Part shown: positions 57,762-64,000 of the stretch, piece after piece
Numbering within the stretch: position 1 is the stretch's first letter
How the letters are laid out: each line of letters opens with the position of its first letter
Assembly (NCBI RefSeq): GCF_020532625.1
Contig: NZ_JAJAUY010000003.1
Location: 55,228-119,227, forward strand
Direction of reading: 5' to 3'
Source of the DNA: Streptomyces antimicrobicus
Lineage (GTDB): Bacteria; Actinomycetota; Actinomycetes; Streptomycetales; Streptomycetaceae
DNA: 64,000 nucleotides
The notes under the pieces: generated by a model
Seen by the model: only the letters and a program-made list of their open reading frames with translations
Told to the model about the DNA's origin: nothing
Database searches by the model: none
Translations under genes and position numbers: made by a program

Positions 57762-58373
57762 GTGAGTGGAGCCACGGGCGCCGGATCGGCCAAGACTGGA
57801 GCGAAGGGTGCCCGTGGCCCCGCCGCGGACTCCCAGGGGGCGACGACAACGGTGACGGACACCCGAGGGGTGCAGCAGCCGGGCACGGACGACGGCCAGG
57901 ACCGGCACGCCGCGCAGCCCTACCACCCGCCGCAGGCGTACGCGGCGCCGGCCGGGCCGGGGGCGCAGCGCCAGCCGCGTCCGGCGGCCCGTACGGCGCC
58001 CCGGACGCGCAAGGCCCGACTGCGGGTGGCCAAGGCCGACCCGTGGTCGGTGATGAAGGTCAGCTTCCTGCTGTCGATCGCGCTGGGCATCTGCACCATC
58101 GTGGCGGCGGCGGTGCTGTGGATGGTCATGGACGCCATGGGGGTCTTCGAGACCGTCGGCGGCACCATCAGCGAGGCGACCGGCTCCAACGAGTCCAACG
58201 GCTTCGACCTGCAGTCGTTCCTTTCGCTGCCGCGCGTGCTGATCTTCACGTCGGTGATCGCGGTCATCGACGTGGTCCTGGCGACGGCCCTGGCCACGCT
58301 GGGGGCGTTCATCTACAACCTGTCGGCGGGCTTCGTCGGCGGTGTGGAGCTCACCCTCGCCGAGGACGAGTAG
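57762..58373 (+). CDS. DUF3566-family membrane protein
   Basis: 203 residues. A disordered N-terminus (1-~85) leads to a basic segment (TRKARLRVAKADPWSVMKVSFLLSIALGICTIVAAAVLW) and a second membrane helix (about 160-185, VLIFTSVIAVIDVVLATALATLGAFIYNLSAGFVGGVELTL). The order gyrB-gyrA-DUF3566 is widespread in actinobacteria. The function is not established. GTG at 57762, 9 bases after gyrA, with AGGAGCACAGC upstream; probably co-transcribed. Confidence 0.9.
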   Translation: MSGATGAGSAKTGAKGARGPAADSQGATTTVTDTRGVQQPGTDDGQDRHAAQPYHPPQAYAAPAGPGAQRQPRPAARTAPRTRKARLRVAKADPWSVMKVSFLLSIALGICTIVAAAVLWMVMDAMGVFETVGGTISEATGSNESNGFDLQSFLSLPRVLIFTSVIAVIDVVLATALATLGAFIYNLSAGFVGGVELTLAEDE

Positions 58374-58389
58374 CCCCGTGACCTGCGAT

Positions 58390-58419
58390 TTGGGAACTCC
58401 CGGGTCTGTGCGCTAACCT
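58390..58419 (+). promoter_or_regulatory. Putative tRNA-Ile promoter
   Basis: TTGGGA (58390-58395) and TAACCT (58414-58419), 18-base spacer, with a start near 58426, 18 bases before the tRNA. Confidence 0.45.
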
Positions 58420-58443
58420 TCAGGAGTCAGCGCGCAGCGCGGC

Positions 58444-58517
58444 GGGGCTATAGCTCAGTTGGTTAGAGCGCATCCCTGATAAGGATGAGGCCACAGGTTC
58501 AAATCCTGTTAGCCCCA
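58444..58517 (+). tRNA. tRNA-Ile (anticodon GAT)
   Basis: 74 bases. Acceptor GGGGCTA pairs with TAGCCCC, the D-arm is GCTCAGTTGGTTAGAGC, the anticodon loop CTGATAA reads GAT, and the T-arm is CAGGTTCAAATCCTG. No CCA is encoded. Confidence 0.98.
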
Positions 58518-58528
58518 CAGCACAGGTC

Positions 58529-58562
58529 ACGGCCCGGCGGAGGAACTTCCGCCGGGCCGTTT
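58529..58562 (+). terminator. Terminator after tRNA-Ile
   Basis: ACGGCCCGGCGGA and TCCGCCGGGCCGT, 13-bp stem, loop GGAACT, followed by TT. Confidence 0.9.
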
Positions 58563-58666
58563 CCGTTGGTCCTTACAGGTCGATCCCAGATAACCGAACG
58601 GTATCGATCGGTGTGTATTGTTGGGCCCCAGAAGTCCCCTACGTCAACGAAAGACGAGGTCGCGCG

Positions 58667-58801
58667 GTGAAGAAGCTTCTCCTGGTCGCACTGGCCGCCA
58701 TCGGCGGGCTCCTCGTGTACCGCCAGATCCAGGCGGACCGCGCCGAGCAGGACCTGTGGACGGAGGCCACCGACTCCGTGCCCTCGGGTTCCGGTGTGTG
58801 A
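58667..58801 (+). CDS. DLW-39 family small protein
   Basis: 44 residues: GTG at 58667 gives MKKLLLVALAAIGGLLVYRQ, one membrane helix, then a cytoplasmic or extracytoplasmic tail containing EQDLW, the motif that names the family. Its function is unknown. It lies downstream of the tRNA-Ile gene in Streptomyces. GAGGTCGC precedes the start. A strong hairpin follows. Confidence 0.85.
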   Translation: MKKLLLVALAAIGGLLVYRQIQADRAEQDLWTEATDSVPSGSGV

Positions 58802-58821
58802 GACCGAAAGCTCCGAGTGTG

Positions 58822-58857
58822 ACGAAGCCCCGGCTGCCGTAGCGGCCGGGGCTTCGT
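58822..58857 (+). terminator. Terminator of the DLW-39 gene
   Basis: ACGAAGCCCCGGC (58822-58834) and GCCGGGGCTTCGT (58845-58857), a 13-bp stem. In these 514 bases without an intact gene (58858-59371), the kinase remnant at 59164-59330 is the only recognisable content. Confidence 0.85.
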
Positions 58858-59163
58858 GCTGCGCGGACGCCGTCGGCAGGGCGGATCGGGGGCCGGACCC
58901 GGCCGACGCGGTGCGGCCGAGGAGGGAAGGGGCCGGGGCGGCGTTCGGACGGCCTCGGCGAGGGCCTTGTGCGCCCCGGTGGCGGTGCGGAAGCGAAGCG
59001 GCGGGGTTCGGGAGCGGCAGGTTCGCCGCGACGTCCCACAGGGGCGCGGGGCGCTTTCGAGGGGCCCGGGCGCGGCCGGGGTGCGGTAGTGCCCCAGCAG
59101 GCCGACGGCGAAGGGGCGGCGCAGAAGTCCGGGAGCTTGTGCGCCAGTTGCTCCGAGGGCGGT

Positions 59164-59330
59164 TCAACGGGGCGTGCCCACCCCGTGGTCGGTCTCGGTG
59201 AGCCGCCCGGCGAGGCCCGGCGACCCGTCCATGGTGAACAGGACCTTGTCGTCGTCCGCCGCCCGGCCGGCCGGGGCCGGCACGTGCGGGTGGTCGATCC
59301 GAAGGGCCTGTTCCCGTACGAGATGCAGCA
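59164..59330 (-). pseudogene. Remnant of a Ser/Thr protein kinase N-lobe
   Basis: In the minus-strand frame ending at the TGA 59164-59166, residues LHLVREQALRIDHPHV followed by PAPAGRAADDDKVLFTMD resemble the helix C to beta-5 part of actinobacterial Ser/Thr kinases (REQALRxxHPHVLAPxGWAADDDKVLFTMDLV in my memory). There is no glycine loop before it, and no HRD or DFG follows before the stop; the expected C-lobe is missing, so most of the domain has been lost. It lies just downstream of the HTH gene on the same strand. The call rests on one short match and needs a search. Confidence 0.45.
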
Positions 59331-59371
59331 GCGTGCGGGAGGCCGTTCCCCCGTTTCCCCCCGGTCCGCGG

Positions 59372-59920
59372 TCAGTTCTGGTGGGCCTCGTAGTGGGCCA
59401 CCGCTTCGGCGGTGCGGCCCGCCCCGTAGACCCGGAGGAACTCGGCGAGTTCCGGGTGGGTGGGAGCGAGGGTGTCCGCCGCGTCGATGATGTCGCCGGC
59501 CGCGGCGACCGACCGCAGCAGGGACTGGATCTCACGGACCACGCGCTTGACCGTGGGCGCCCCCGAACTCGTGGCCGGCTGGCCGTTGTTGCTGAGGACG
59601 GAACCCCCCTGGGTCTTCTTGATCTCGTCCATCCGGTCGGTGGCCTCCGCGGCGCTGACGCTGCCGTCGGCGACCTGGCCGGCGAGCTCCTGGAGGGCCT
59701 GGACGCGCTGGACCACGGCCGGGTTGCCGATCTTGGCGCGCTGGCCGCTCATCAGCTGGGACAGCATGGGCGCCGACAGGCCGAGGACGGCAGCGAGGCG
59801 GGCCTGGTTCAGTCCGAGATCATCTATGAGCCGGCGGAAGAGGGCCCCGAGCGGCTCCCCGTACCAGCTGCGCTGAAGTTCTCTGGCTCTGGCCGTGGCC
59901 TCTTGCTGAACTGCGTCCAC
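59372..59920 (-). CDS. Helix-turn-helix DNA-binding protein (XRE-like)
   Basis: 182 residues. The HTH is at about 22-60 (FRRLIDDLGLNQARLAAVLGLSAPMLSQLMSGQRAKIGNP). The rest is helical (VQRVQALQELAGQVADG ... IIDAADTLAP) with an acidic C-terminus. Start GTG at 59920 (VDAVQQEATARA) with GGGGAGT about 8 bases upstream; longer open frame to 60076 is unlikely. The kinase remnant follows it, so the pair may once have been an operon of regulator plus kinase. Confidence 0.85.
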   Translation of the reverse strand: MDAVQQEATARARELQRSWYGEPLGALFRRLIDDLGLNQARLAAVLGLSAPMLSQLMSGQRAKIGNPAVVQRVQALQELAGQVADGSVSAAEATDRMDEIKKTQGGSVLSNNGQPATSSGAPTVKRVVREIQSLLRSVAAAGDIIDAADTLAPTHPELAEFLRVYGAGRTAEAVAHYEAHQN

Positions 59921-60081
59921 TCTTGGTACTCCCCTTCGCTGGTGCGAACCTCGCGAGCATCTTACGGAGAGTGGTCGCACGGCGGGAGTCCCTATCATTT
60001 TGCTCGATGAGGGGGTGTACCCGGTACTCTGGTCTGCGGAAGTGGCCACCCCTTCGAAGGGGCCGGTCACGTCCACTTCTC

Positions 60082-60154
60082 GGGGCTTTAGCTCAGTTGG
60101 TAGAGCGCTGTCTTTGCATGGCAGATGTCAGGGGTTCGACTCCCCTAAGCTCCA
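60082..60154 (+). tRNA. tRNA-Ala (anticodon TGC)
   Basis: 73 bases. Acceptor GGGGCTT pairs with AAGCTCC with one G-T wobble, the anticodon loop is TTTGCAT giving TGC, and the T-arm is AGGGGTTCGACTCCCCT. No CCA is encoded. A weak promoter (TTGCTC 60000-60005, TACTCT 60025-60030) precedes it. Confidence 0.98.
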
Positions 60155-60160
60155 CTGTGA

Positions 60161-60205
60161 ACACCCCTCCTGGCCTGCGGAAACGCGTCCAGGAGGGGTG
60201 TTTTT
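60161..60205 (+). terminator. Terminator after tRNA-Ala
   Basis: ACACCCCTCCTGG and CCAGGAGGGGTGT form a 13-bp stem, followed by TTTTC. This is the most canonical Rho-independent terminator in the window. Confidence 0.95.
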
Positions 60206-60256
60206 CATTTCTCTGGCCCGGGCCCGTCACCAGCGAACCGGCCCCGGACGGGGGGT

Positions 60257-60270
60257 GTTTCACGTGAAAC
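60257..60270. promoter_or_regulatory. parS site 9
   Basis: Perfect GTTTCACGTGAAAC within a 20-bp palindrome GGTGTTTCACGTGAAACACC (60254-60273). It is the only parS in the window on the gyrase side of oriC. Confidence 0.95.
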
Positions 60271-60350
60271 ACCGGGCCGCCCACTCCGGCCCGCCGCCTG
60301 CCGGCCGGGCTCTGCCGACCGCGGGCCCCGCCCGCCGCGCCCGCCGGGAG

Positions 60351-60386
60351 CCCCGCGCCCGCGCCGGGCCCCGCGCCCGCGCCGGG
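60351..60386. repeat. 18-bp tandem repeat, two copies
   Basis: CCCCGCGCCCGCGCCGGG repeats exactly at 60351-60368 and 60369-60386, in the intergenic stretch between parS site 9 and the DUF5324 gene. Confidence 0.9.
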
Positions 60387-60399
60387 CCCCGGACACGTC

Positions 60400-60436
60400 G
60401 AAGGGCCCGGACCGCCGCCGCGGATCCGGGCTCTTC
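60400..60436 (-). terminator. Terminator of the DUF5324 gene
   Basis: GAAGGGCCCGGA (60400-60411) and TCCGGGCTCTTC (60425-60436), 12-bp stem with one wobble, just 3' of the gene on the minus strand. Confidence 0.75.
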
Positions 60437-60448
60437 TCCGGGGTGGCC

Positions 60449-61168
60449 TTACTGCTGCTGGTCGTCCGCCGAGCTGGACGCCTCGCGTTCCTTGGCGGCC
60501 AGCTCCTCGTCGAAGTTCGACTCGGCGGCGTCCCGGGACGGGACCTCCGTGGCCGCCGGGGGCTCCACCAGCCAGTCCGGGTTGGACTGCTGGTCCCACC
60601 ACCTCCAGGCCAGGTACGCCGCACCGGCCAGCAGGCCGACCAGGGCGATCCCCTTGACCACCCGACCGGCCCGGGCGCGCCGCGCCCGTCCGCGCATCAG
60701 CTTCTCGACCTCGTGCGCGGAGACCTGGCCGCGCAGCGCCGCCAGGGCCGCCGTCGAACGGGACGCGGCCTCCTCCGCCATCGGCTGGGCCACGGCCAGA
60801 GCGTGCTCCAGGCGTGGTTGCGTGACGGCGGCGGCATGCCGGACCGCCTCACGCGTGCGGCAGGCCGCCCGGGTCGCCGCATGGTCGACGTTCGGCGGCA
60901 CGTGCGCGCGCGCCGCCCTCATCCGGGGATGCAGATGGGTGTCGTACGCGGTGCGCGCCTGCCGCGACGCCTCGTGCGCGGCGTGGGCGACCATCGGGGC
61001 GAGACGCTCGTTCGCCTCGTGCGCGTAGTGCACGGCGGCGCCCTTGACGCTGCCCGCGTACGGTGCCATCGCGTCCGCTGCGTGCCGCGCCGTCTCCCTC
61101 GCACTCTCCGCTGCCGCGCGCACGCTGTCCTTGGGGGTCACAGGATCCTCCTTCTCGGTGGCGGACAC
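60449..61168 (-). CDS. DUF5324-family protein with one membrane helix
   Basis: 239 residues. The N-terminal ~150 residues are Ala/Arg/His-rich and helical, with repeated AxxARxxA patterns (SVRAAAESARETARHAADAM ... RLAPMVAHAAHEASRQARTAY), then one membrane helix (about 172-192, GIALVGLLAGAAYLAWRWW) and an acidic C-terminus. The match to DUF5324 is from memory. The function is unknown; the helical N-terminus suggests coiled-coil packing at the membrane. GTG at 61168 follows GGAAAGGTG. It is divergent from the cyclophilin gene. Confidence 0.8.
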   Translation of the reverse strand: MSATEKEDPVTPKDSVRAAAESARETARHAADAMAPYAGSVKGAAVHYAHEANERLAPMVAHAAHEASRQARTAYDTHLHPRMRAARAHVPPNVDHAATRAACRTREAVRHAAAVTQPRLEHALAVAQPMAEEAASRSTAALAALRGQVSAHEVEKLMRGRARRARAGRVVKGIALVGLLAGAAYLAWRWWDQQSNPDWLVEPPAATEVPSRDAAESNFDEELAAKEREASSSADDQQQ

Positions 61169-61326
61169 AGTTCACCTTTCCACCCTTTGTCGGATCATGC
61201 CTGGCGGGGCGCCGACCGGCATGCGTGACAGGGCATACGGGTGGCCGTTTTCTCCTGGATTTCTCCGGGGTGCAGCACACCGTGCGAGGATCTGGGACCG
61301 ACAGTGATGACGAGGAAGGCAGATTC

Positions 61327-61854
61327 GTGGCCCAGAAGCTTTACGCCACTCTGAAGACCAACCACGGCGACATCGAGATCGAACTTCTGCCGTTCCACGC
61401 GCCGAAGACGGTCCGCAACTTCGTGGAGCTGGCGACGGGCGAGCGCGAATGGACCCGGCCCACGGACGGGCAGAAGACCACCGAGCCGCTCTACGACGGC
61501 ACGGTCTTCCACCGGGTCATCAGCGGATTCATGATCCAGGGCGGTGACCCGCTGGGCAACGGCACGGGCGGTCCGGGCTACGAGTTCGCCGACGAGTTCC
61601 ACCCGGACCTGGCCTTCACCAAGCCCTACCTGGTGGCGATGGCCAACGCGGGCCCCGGGACCAACGGCTCCCAGTTCTTCATCACCGTCGCGCCGACCGC
61701 CTGGCTCACCCGCAAGCACACCATCTTCGGCGAGGTCACCGACCCGGCCAGCCGCAAGGTCGTCGACGAGATCGCCGGCCTCGCGACCAACCGGCGCACC
61801 GAGCGTCCGCTGGAGGACGTCGTCATCCGGTCCGTGGTCGTCGAGAAGCGCTGA
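61327..61854 (+). CDS. Peptidyl-prolyl cis-trans isomerase (cyclophilin type)
   Basis: 175 residues. The cyclophilin blocks FHRVISGFMIQGGDPLGNGTGG, NAGPGTNGSQFFITVAPTAWLTRKHTIFGEV and the catalytic Arg (in FHRV) are present. The N-terminus MAQKLYATLKTNHGDIEIELLPFHAPKTVRNFVELA shows no signal peptide, so it is cytoplasmic. GTG at 61327 is preceded by GAGGAAGGC. It is followed, 16 bases on, by the rhomboid gene. Confidence 0.95.
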   Translation: MAQKLYATLKTNHGDIEIELLPFHAPKTVRNFVELATGEREWTRPTDGQKTTEPLYDGTVFHRVISGFMIQGGDPLGNGTGGPGYEFADEFHPDLAFTKPYLVAMANAGPGTNGSQFFITVAPTAWLTRKHTIFGEVTDPASRKVVDEIAGLATNRRTERPLEDVVIRSVVVEKR

Positions 61855-61870
61855 TCCGGGCCCTTCCGCG

Positions 61871-62593
61871 ATGGACAGCGGCGCCGCCGCCCCGGACACC
61901 GGGTCCCGCTCCGCGCGGGACCCGCGCCTGGTCACCAAGGCCCTGGTCGCGCTGAACACGGCCGTCTTCCTCGCGGTCCTGGCGGCGCCGGGCCTGCTGC
62001 GGCCGGGCGAGTTGCTGGGCCGCTACGCCGAGACGCTCGGCGGCCCGGTCCACGGGGTGGCCACCGGGGAGTACCACCGGCTGCTGACCTCGGTGTTCCT
62101 GCACCAGGAGTGGTGGCACCTGGCGAGCAACATGATCGGCCTGTGGTTCCTGGGCGGGCCGCTGGAGGCCGCGCTGGGCCGGGCCCGGTTCCTGGCCCTC
62201 TACCTGCTCTCGGGGCTGGGCGGGAGCGCGCTGGCGTACGTGGTGACGGAGCCGAACGTGCCGACGCTGGGCGCCTCCGGCGCCGTCTTCGGGCTCCTGG
62301 GCGCCTTGGTCGTGCAGATGCGGGCGGCGCGCGAGGACCTGCGGCCGGTGGCCGTGCTGGTGGCGGTGCTCCTGCTGCTGAGCTTCCTCCCGCGCGGCGG
62401 CGAGGGGGCCTGGTCGGTGTCCTGGGAGCTCCATGTGGGCGGGCTGCTCACCGGTGTCCTGATCGGAGCGGGAATGTTCCGGACCGGAACGGCATCGGGG
62501 CGGGCCGGCGCGGGGGCCGCCTGGGGTGCCTGCGGCGCCGTGTTCGTGCTGGTGGTGGCGGCCGTCCTGATGCGGACGGCCGAGCTCACCTGA
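61871..62593 (+). CDS. Rhomboid-family intramembrane serine protease
   Basis: 240 residues with six or seven membrane segments. The catalytic Ser is in GASGAVFGLLGAL, the catalytic His in ELHVGGLLTGVL, and the WR-type loop is HQEWWHLASNMIGLWFLGG. Substrates are unknown. The ATG at 61871 is 16 bases after the cyclophilin stop, and the two are probably co-transcribed. Convergent crgA is separated by 119 bases carrying a large DnaA-box inverted repeat. Confidence 0.93.
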   Translation: MDSGAAAPDTGSRSARDPRLVTKALVALNTAVFLAVLAAPGLLRPGELLGRYAETLGGPVHGVATGEYHRLLTSVFLHQEWWHLASNMIGLWFLGGPLEAALGRARFLALYLLSGLGGSALAYVVTEPNVPTLGASGAVFGLLGALVVQMRAAREDLRPVAVLVAVLLLLSFLPRGGEGAWSVSWELHVGGLLTGVLIGAGMFRTGTASGRAGAGAAWGACGAVFVLVVAAVLMRTAELT

Positions 62594-62623
62594 TCACCGT
62601 ACCGGCGTCAACCGGAAGCCGCT

Positions 62624-62691
62624 CACATACTTATCCACAGATCTTCTGAGTTTTGTCCTCAGCTGTGGACAGGGCTGTGGATAAGTATGTG
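62624..62691. repeat. Long inverted repeat carrying DnaA boxes
   Basis: CACATACTTATCCACAG (62624-62640) and CTGTGGATAAGTATGTG (62675-62691) are perfect complements over 17 bp, with a 34-base centre. Each arm holds a TTATCCACA DnaA box in opposite orientation, and the centre adds TGTGGACAG (62664-62672). It lies between convergent genes and could also act as a terminator. Confidence 0.75.
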
Positions 62692-62712
62692 CAGAAGTGG
62701 GCGCGGAGCGCC

Positions 62713-62967
62713 CTACTTCCACTGGGTGGAGACGCCGAAGCCGGCGGCGATGAAGCCGAAACCGACCACGATGTTCCAATTGCCGAGGGATTCGATCGGC
62801 ATTTGGGTGTCGGTCACGTAAAAGACGACAATCCAGGCAAGACCGATGAAGAAGAGCGCCAACATCACCGGTGCGACCCAGCTGCGGTTGGTCAGCCTGA
62901 TCGCCTGCGCCTGCCTGGACGGCGGCGGGGTGTAGTCGTCCTTCTTGCGGATACGTGACTTCGGCAC
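62713..62967 (-). CDS. crgA: Cell division protein CrgA
   Basis: 84 residues: a basic N-terminus ([19 protein letters not shown]), two membrane helices (about 31-51 and 62-80), and a WNI motif between them. CrgA coordinates FtsZ-ring assembly and septation in Streptomyces and interacts with division proteins in mycobacteria. GTG at 62967. Divergent from the DUF881 gene. Confidence 0.95.
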   Translation of the reverse strand: MPKSRIRKKDDYTPPPSRQAQAIRLTNRSWVAPVMLALFFIGLAWIVVFYVTDTQMPIESLGNWNIVVGFGFIAAGFGVSTQWK

Positions 62968-63058
62968 GAGGGTCTCTCCTGTCGATGCGCTGGGGACCTT
63001 GCCTGCCCCGGGCGTCCGTTAGCGTAGTGGTTCAGTGGCGCCGAAGGAGAAGGGTACG

Positions 63059-63850
63059 TTGAGCAATTCCGACGACTCCTCCGTGGGTCCCCGTCGACGG
63101 GGCCTTTCGCTGCGGCCGGCCCGACTGCTGACCGCGGGCGTGTTCGCGCTCGCCGGACTCATCTTCGTCACGAGCTTCAACACCTCCAAGGGTACGAACA
63201 TCCGGACCGACACCTCGCTGCTGAAGTTGTCGGACCTGATCCTGGAGCGCAGCCAGAACAACGCCGAGCTGGAGCGCAGCACCGCCACCGTCCGCCACCA
63301 GGTCGACGCCCTGGCCGACCGGGACGACGGCAGCACCCGCGCCGAGGACGCCAAGCTGGCCGCGCTGCGCGATCTCGCGGGCACCGAGCAGCTGGCCGGC
63401 AAGGGCCTGACCGTCACCCTCAACGACGCCCCGCCGAACGCCACCGCCCGCATCCCCAACGTGCCCGAGCCCCAGCCCAACGACCTGGTGATCCACCAGC
63501 AGGACCTCCAGGCCGTCGTGAACGCCCTCTGGCAGGGCGGCGCCCGCGGCATCCAGGTCATGGACCAGCGGCTGATCTCCACCAGCGCCGTGCGCTGCGT
63601 GGGCAACACCTTGATCCTCCAGGGCCGGGTCTACTCGCCGCCGTACAAGGTGACGGCGGTCGGCGACCCGGCCGCGCTGAAGAAGGCCCTCGCGGCCTCC
63701 CCGGCGATCCAGAACTACCAGCTCTACGTCAACGCCTACGGGCTCGGCTGGAAAGTCGACGAGCACAAGGCGGTGACTGTGCCGGGGTACTCGGGCACAG
63801 TGGACCTCCACTATGCGAAGCCCGTGGAGAGCAGCAGCCCCAGCCCCTGA
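63059..63850 (+). CDS. DUF881-family membrane-anchored protein
   Basis: 263 residues. One N-terminal membrane helix (about 17-38, LTAGVFALAGLIFVTSF) precedes the DUF881 domain, including a coiled region (LERSTATVRHQVDALAD), GLTVTLNDAP, NDLVIHQQDLQAVVNALWQGGARGIQVMDQRL and YTTPPY-like SPPYKVTAVGD. Genes of this family cluster with division genes in actinobacteria and Firmicutes. The TTG at 63059 has AAGGAG at 63044-63049; a GTG at 63035 is also possible. TAGCGT at 63020-63025 is a candidate -10. Confidence 0.85.
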   Translation: MSNSDDSSVGPRRRGLSLRPARLLTAGVFALAGLIFVTSFNTSKGTNIRTDTSLLKLSDLILERSQNNAELERSTATVRHQVDALADRDDGSTRAEDAKLAALRDLAGTEQLAGKGLTVTLNDAPPNATARIPNVPEPQPNDLVIHQQDLQAVVNALWQGGARGIQVMDQRLISTSAVRCVGNTLILQGRVYSPPYKVTAVGDPAALKKALAASPAIQNYQLYVNAYGLGWKVDEHKAVTVPGYSGTVDLHYAKPVESSSPSP

Positions 63851-64000
63851 GCGGCGGGCCCGCGCCGTACGGCTGGCGGTGCGGACCTTCAGCGAGGTGT
63901 GCCTGACGGCGGGCACCGTGATCGTGCTGTTCGTGGCGTACCTGCTGCTGTGGACCGGGGTCCGGGCGGACCGCGCGGCGGCCGCCGAACGCGAGCGGCT
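63813..64000 (+). CDS. Class E sortase (N-terminal part only)
   Basis: From the ATG at 63813 the frame reads MRSPWRAAAPAPERRARAV, then a membrane helix (RTFSEVCLTAGTVIVLFVAYLLLWTGV) and the start of a charged region (RADRAAAAERER) before the window ends. The topology, with its position next to crgA and DUF881, matches the sortases of Streptomyces. The catalytic Cys is beyond the window. It overlaps the DUF881 gene by 38 bases. A GTG at 63879 is an alternative start. Confidence 0.65.
   Translation, partial: MRSPWRAAAPAPERRARAVRLAVRTFSEVCLTAGTVIVLFVAYLLLWTGVRADRAAAAERER

Noticed and set aside
58860..59163. Continuation of the kinase-like remnant downstream (C-lobe or tail)
   Set aside because: In the three minus-strand frames I saw no HRD, DFG or APE motif. 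A segment FRTATGAHKALAEAV is only weakly suggestive, so it was not called.
58444..60154. tRNA genes as integration sites of a mobile element
   Set aside because: No integrase, direct repeats of the tRNA 3' ends or foreign composition are visible nearby.

Overview
This is a very GC-rich Streptomyces chromosome core centred on the replication origin. The case rests on several points: the gene order rpmH - dnaA - oriC - dnaN - gnd - recF - dciA - gyrB - gyrA; many TTGTCCACA-like DnaA boxes between dnaA and dnaN; nine perfect copies of the 14-bp Streptomyces parS palindrome GTTTCACGTGAAAC; and genes typical of sporulating actinomycetes (ssgA/ssgR, crgA, femX, sigM/rsmA, a SigR-type promoter at trxBA, a DLW-39 protein). 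The order also agrees with what I remember of the S. coelicolor oriC region. I see no IS elements, prophage, CRISPR or other accessory island, so this is mostly ordinary core genome with some unusual small sequence structures.

Layout. 0-10 kb: a truncated thiC with a TPP riboswitch, a YibE/F membrane protein, the convergent sporulation pair ssgA/ssgR, small membrane and cupin proteins, a Cys/Met PLP enzyme, a LysR regulator, a Nudix hydrolase, a flavohaemoglobin and a HAD phosphatase. 10-20 kb: two GNATs, a class C beta-lactamase-like hydrolase, dnaB, a MATE exporter, the rpsF-ssb-rpsR-rplI operon, and femX with an alanine-racemase-like gene. 20-40 kb: a GT87-type membrane protein, a bifunctional PBP, padR-ino1, an MFS exporter, cca, a wall-lipid module (DUF6049 protein, MurJ, and a separately encoded pseudokinase), sigM-rsmA, and trxB-trxA. 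40-48 kb: the segregation and origin-proximal set parA-parB, rsmG, jag, yidC, yidD, rnpA, rpmH, dnaA. 47.8-48.7 kb: oriC. 48.7-58.4 kb: dnaN, gnd, recF, dciA, gyrB, gyrA and a DUF3566 membrane protein. 58.4-64 kb: tRNA-Ile, a DLW-39 protein, a probable kinase remnant beside an HTH regulator, tRNA-Ala, a DUF5324 protein, a cyclophilin, a rhomboid protease, crgA, a DUF881 protein and the start of a class E sortase.

How it works together. DnaA opens oriC, DnaB (probably loaded with help from DciA) and DnaN build the fork, and gyrase relieves torsion. ParA/ParB act on the parS array to organise and segregate the origin domain. A second theme is the envelope and development: FemX, PBP, MurJ plus pseudokinase, YidC, CrgA, sortase, SsgA. 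A third is thiol redox: the SigR promoter at trxBA, the Fe-S anti-sigma RsmA next door, and ino1 for mycothiol.

Most worth a second look: a DnaA-box / CTA-repeat arrangement at the dnaN edge of oriC that matches the bacterial basal unwinding element; a 17-bp inverted repeat carrying DnaA boxes between the rhomboid gene and crgA; a DnaA-box cluster upstream of dnaB; parS pairs with an identical 24-bp repeat distance, one of which is translated inside the anti-sigma factor; a perfect inverted repeat on the padR-ino1 start site; and the split MurJ/pseudokinase pair. All calls come from reading the sequence; no database search was run.
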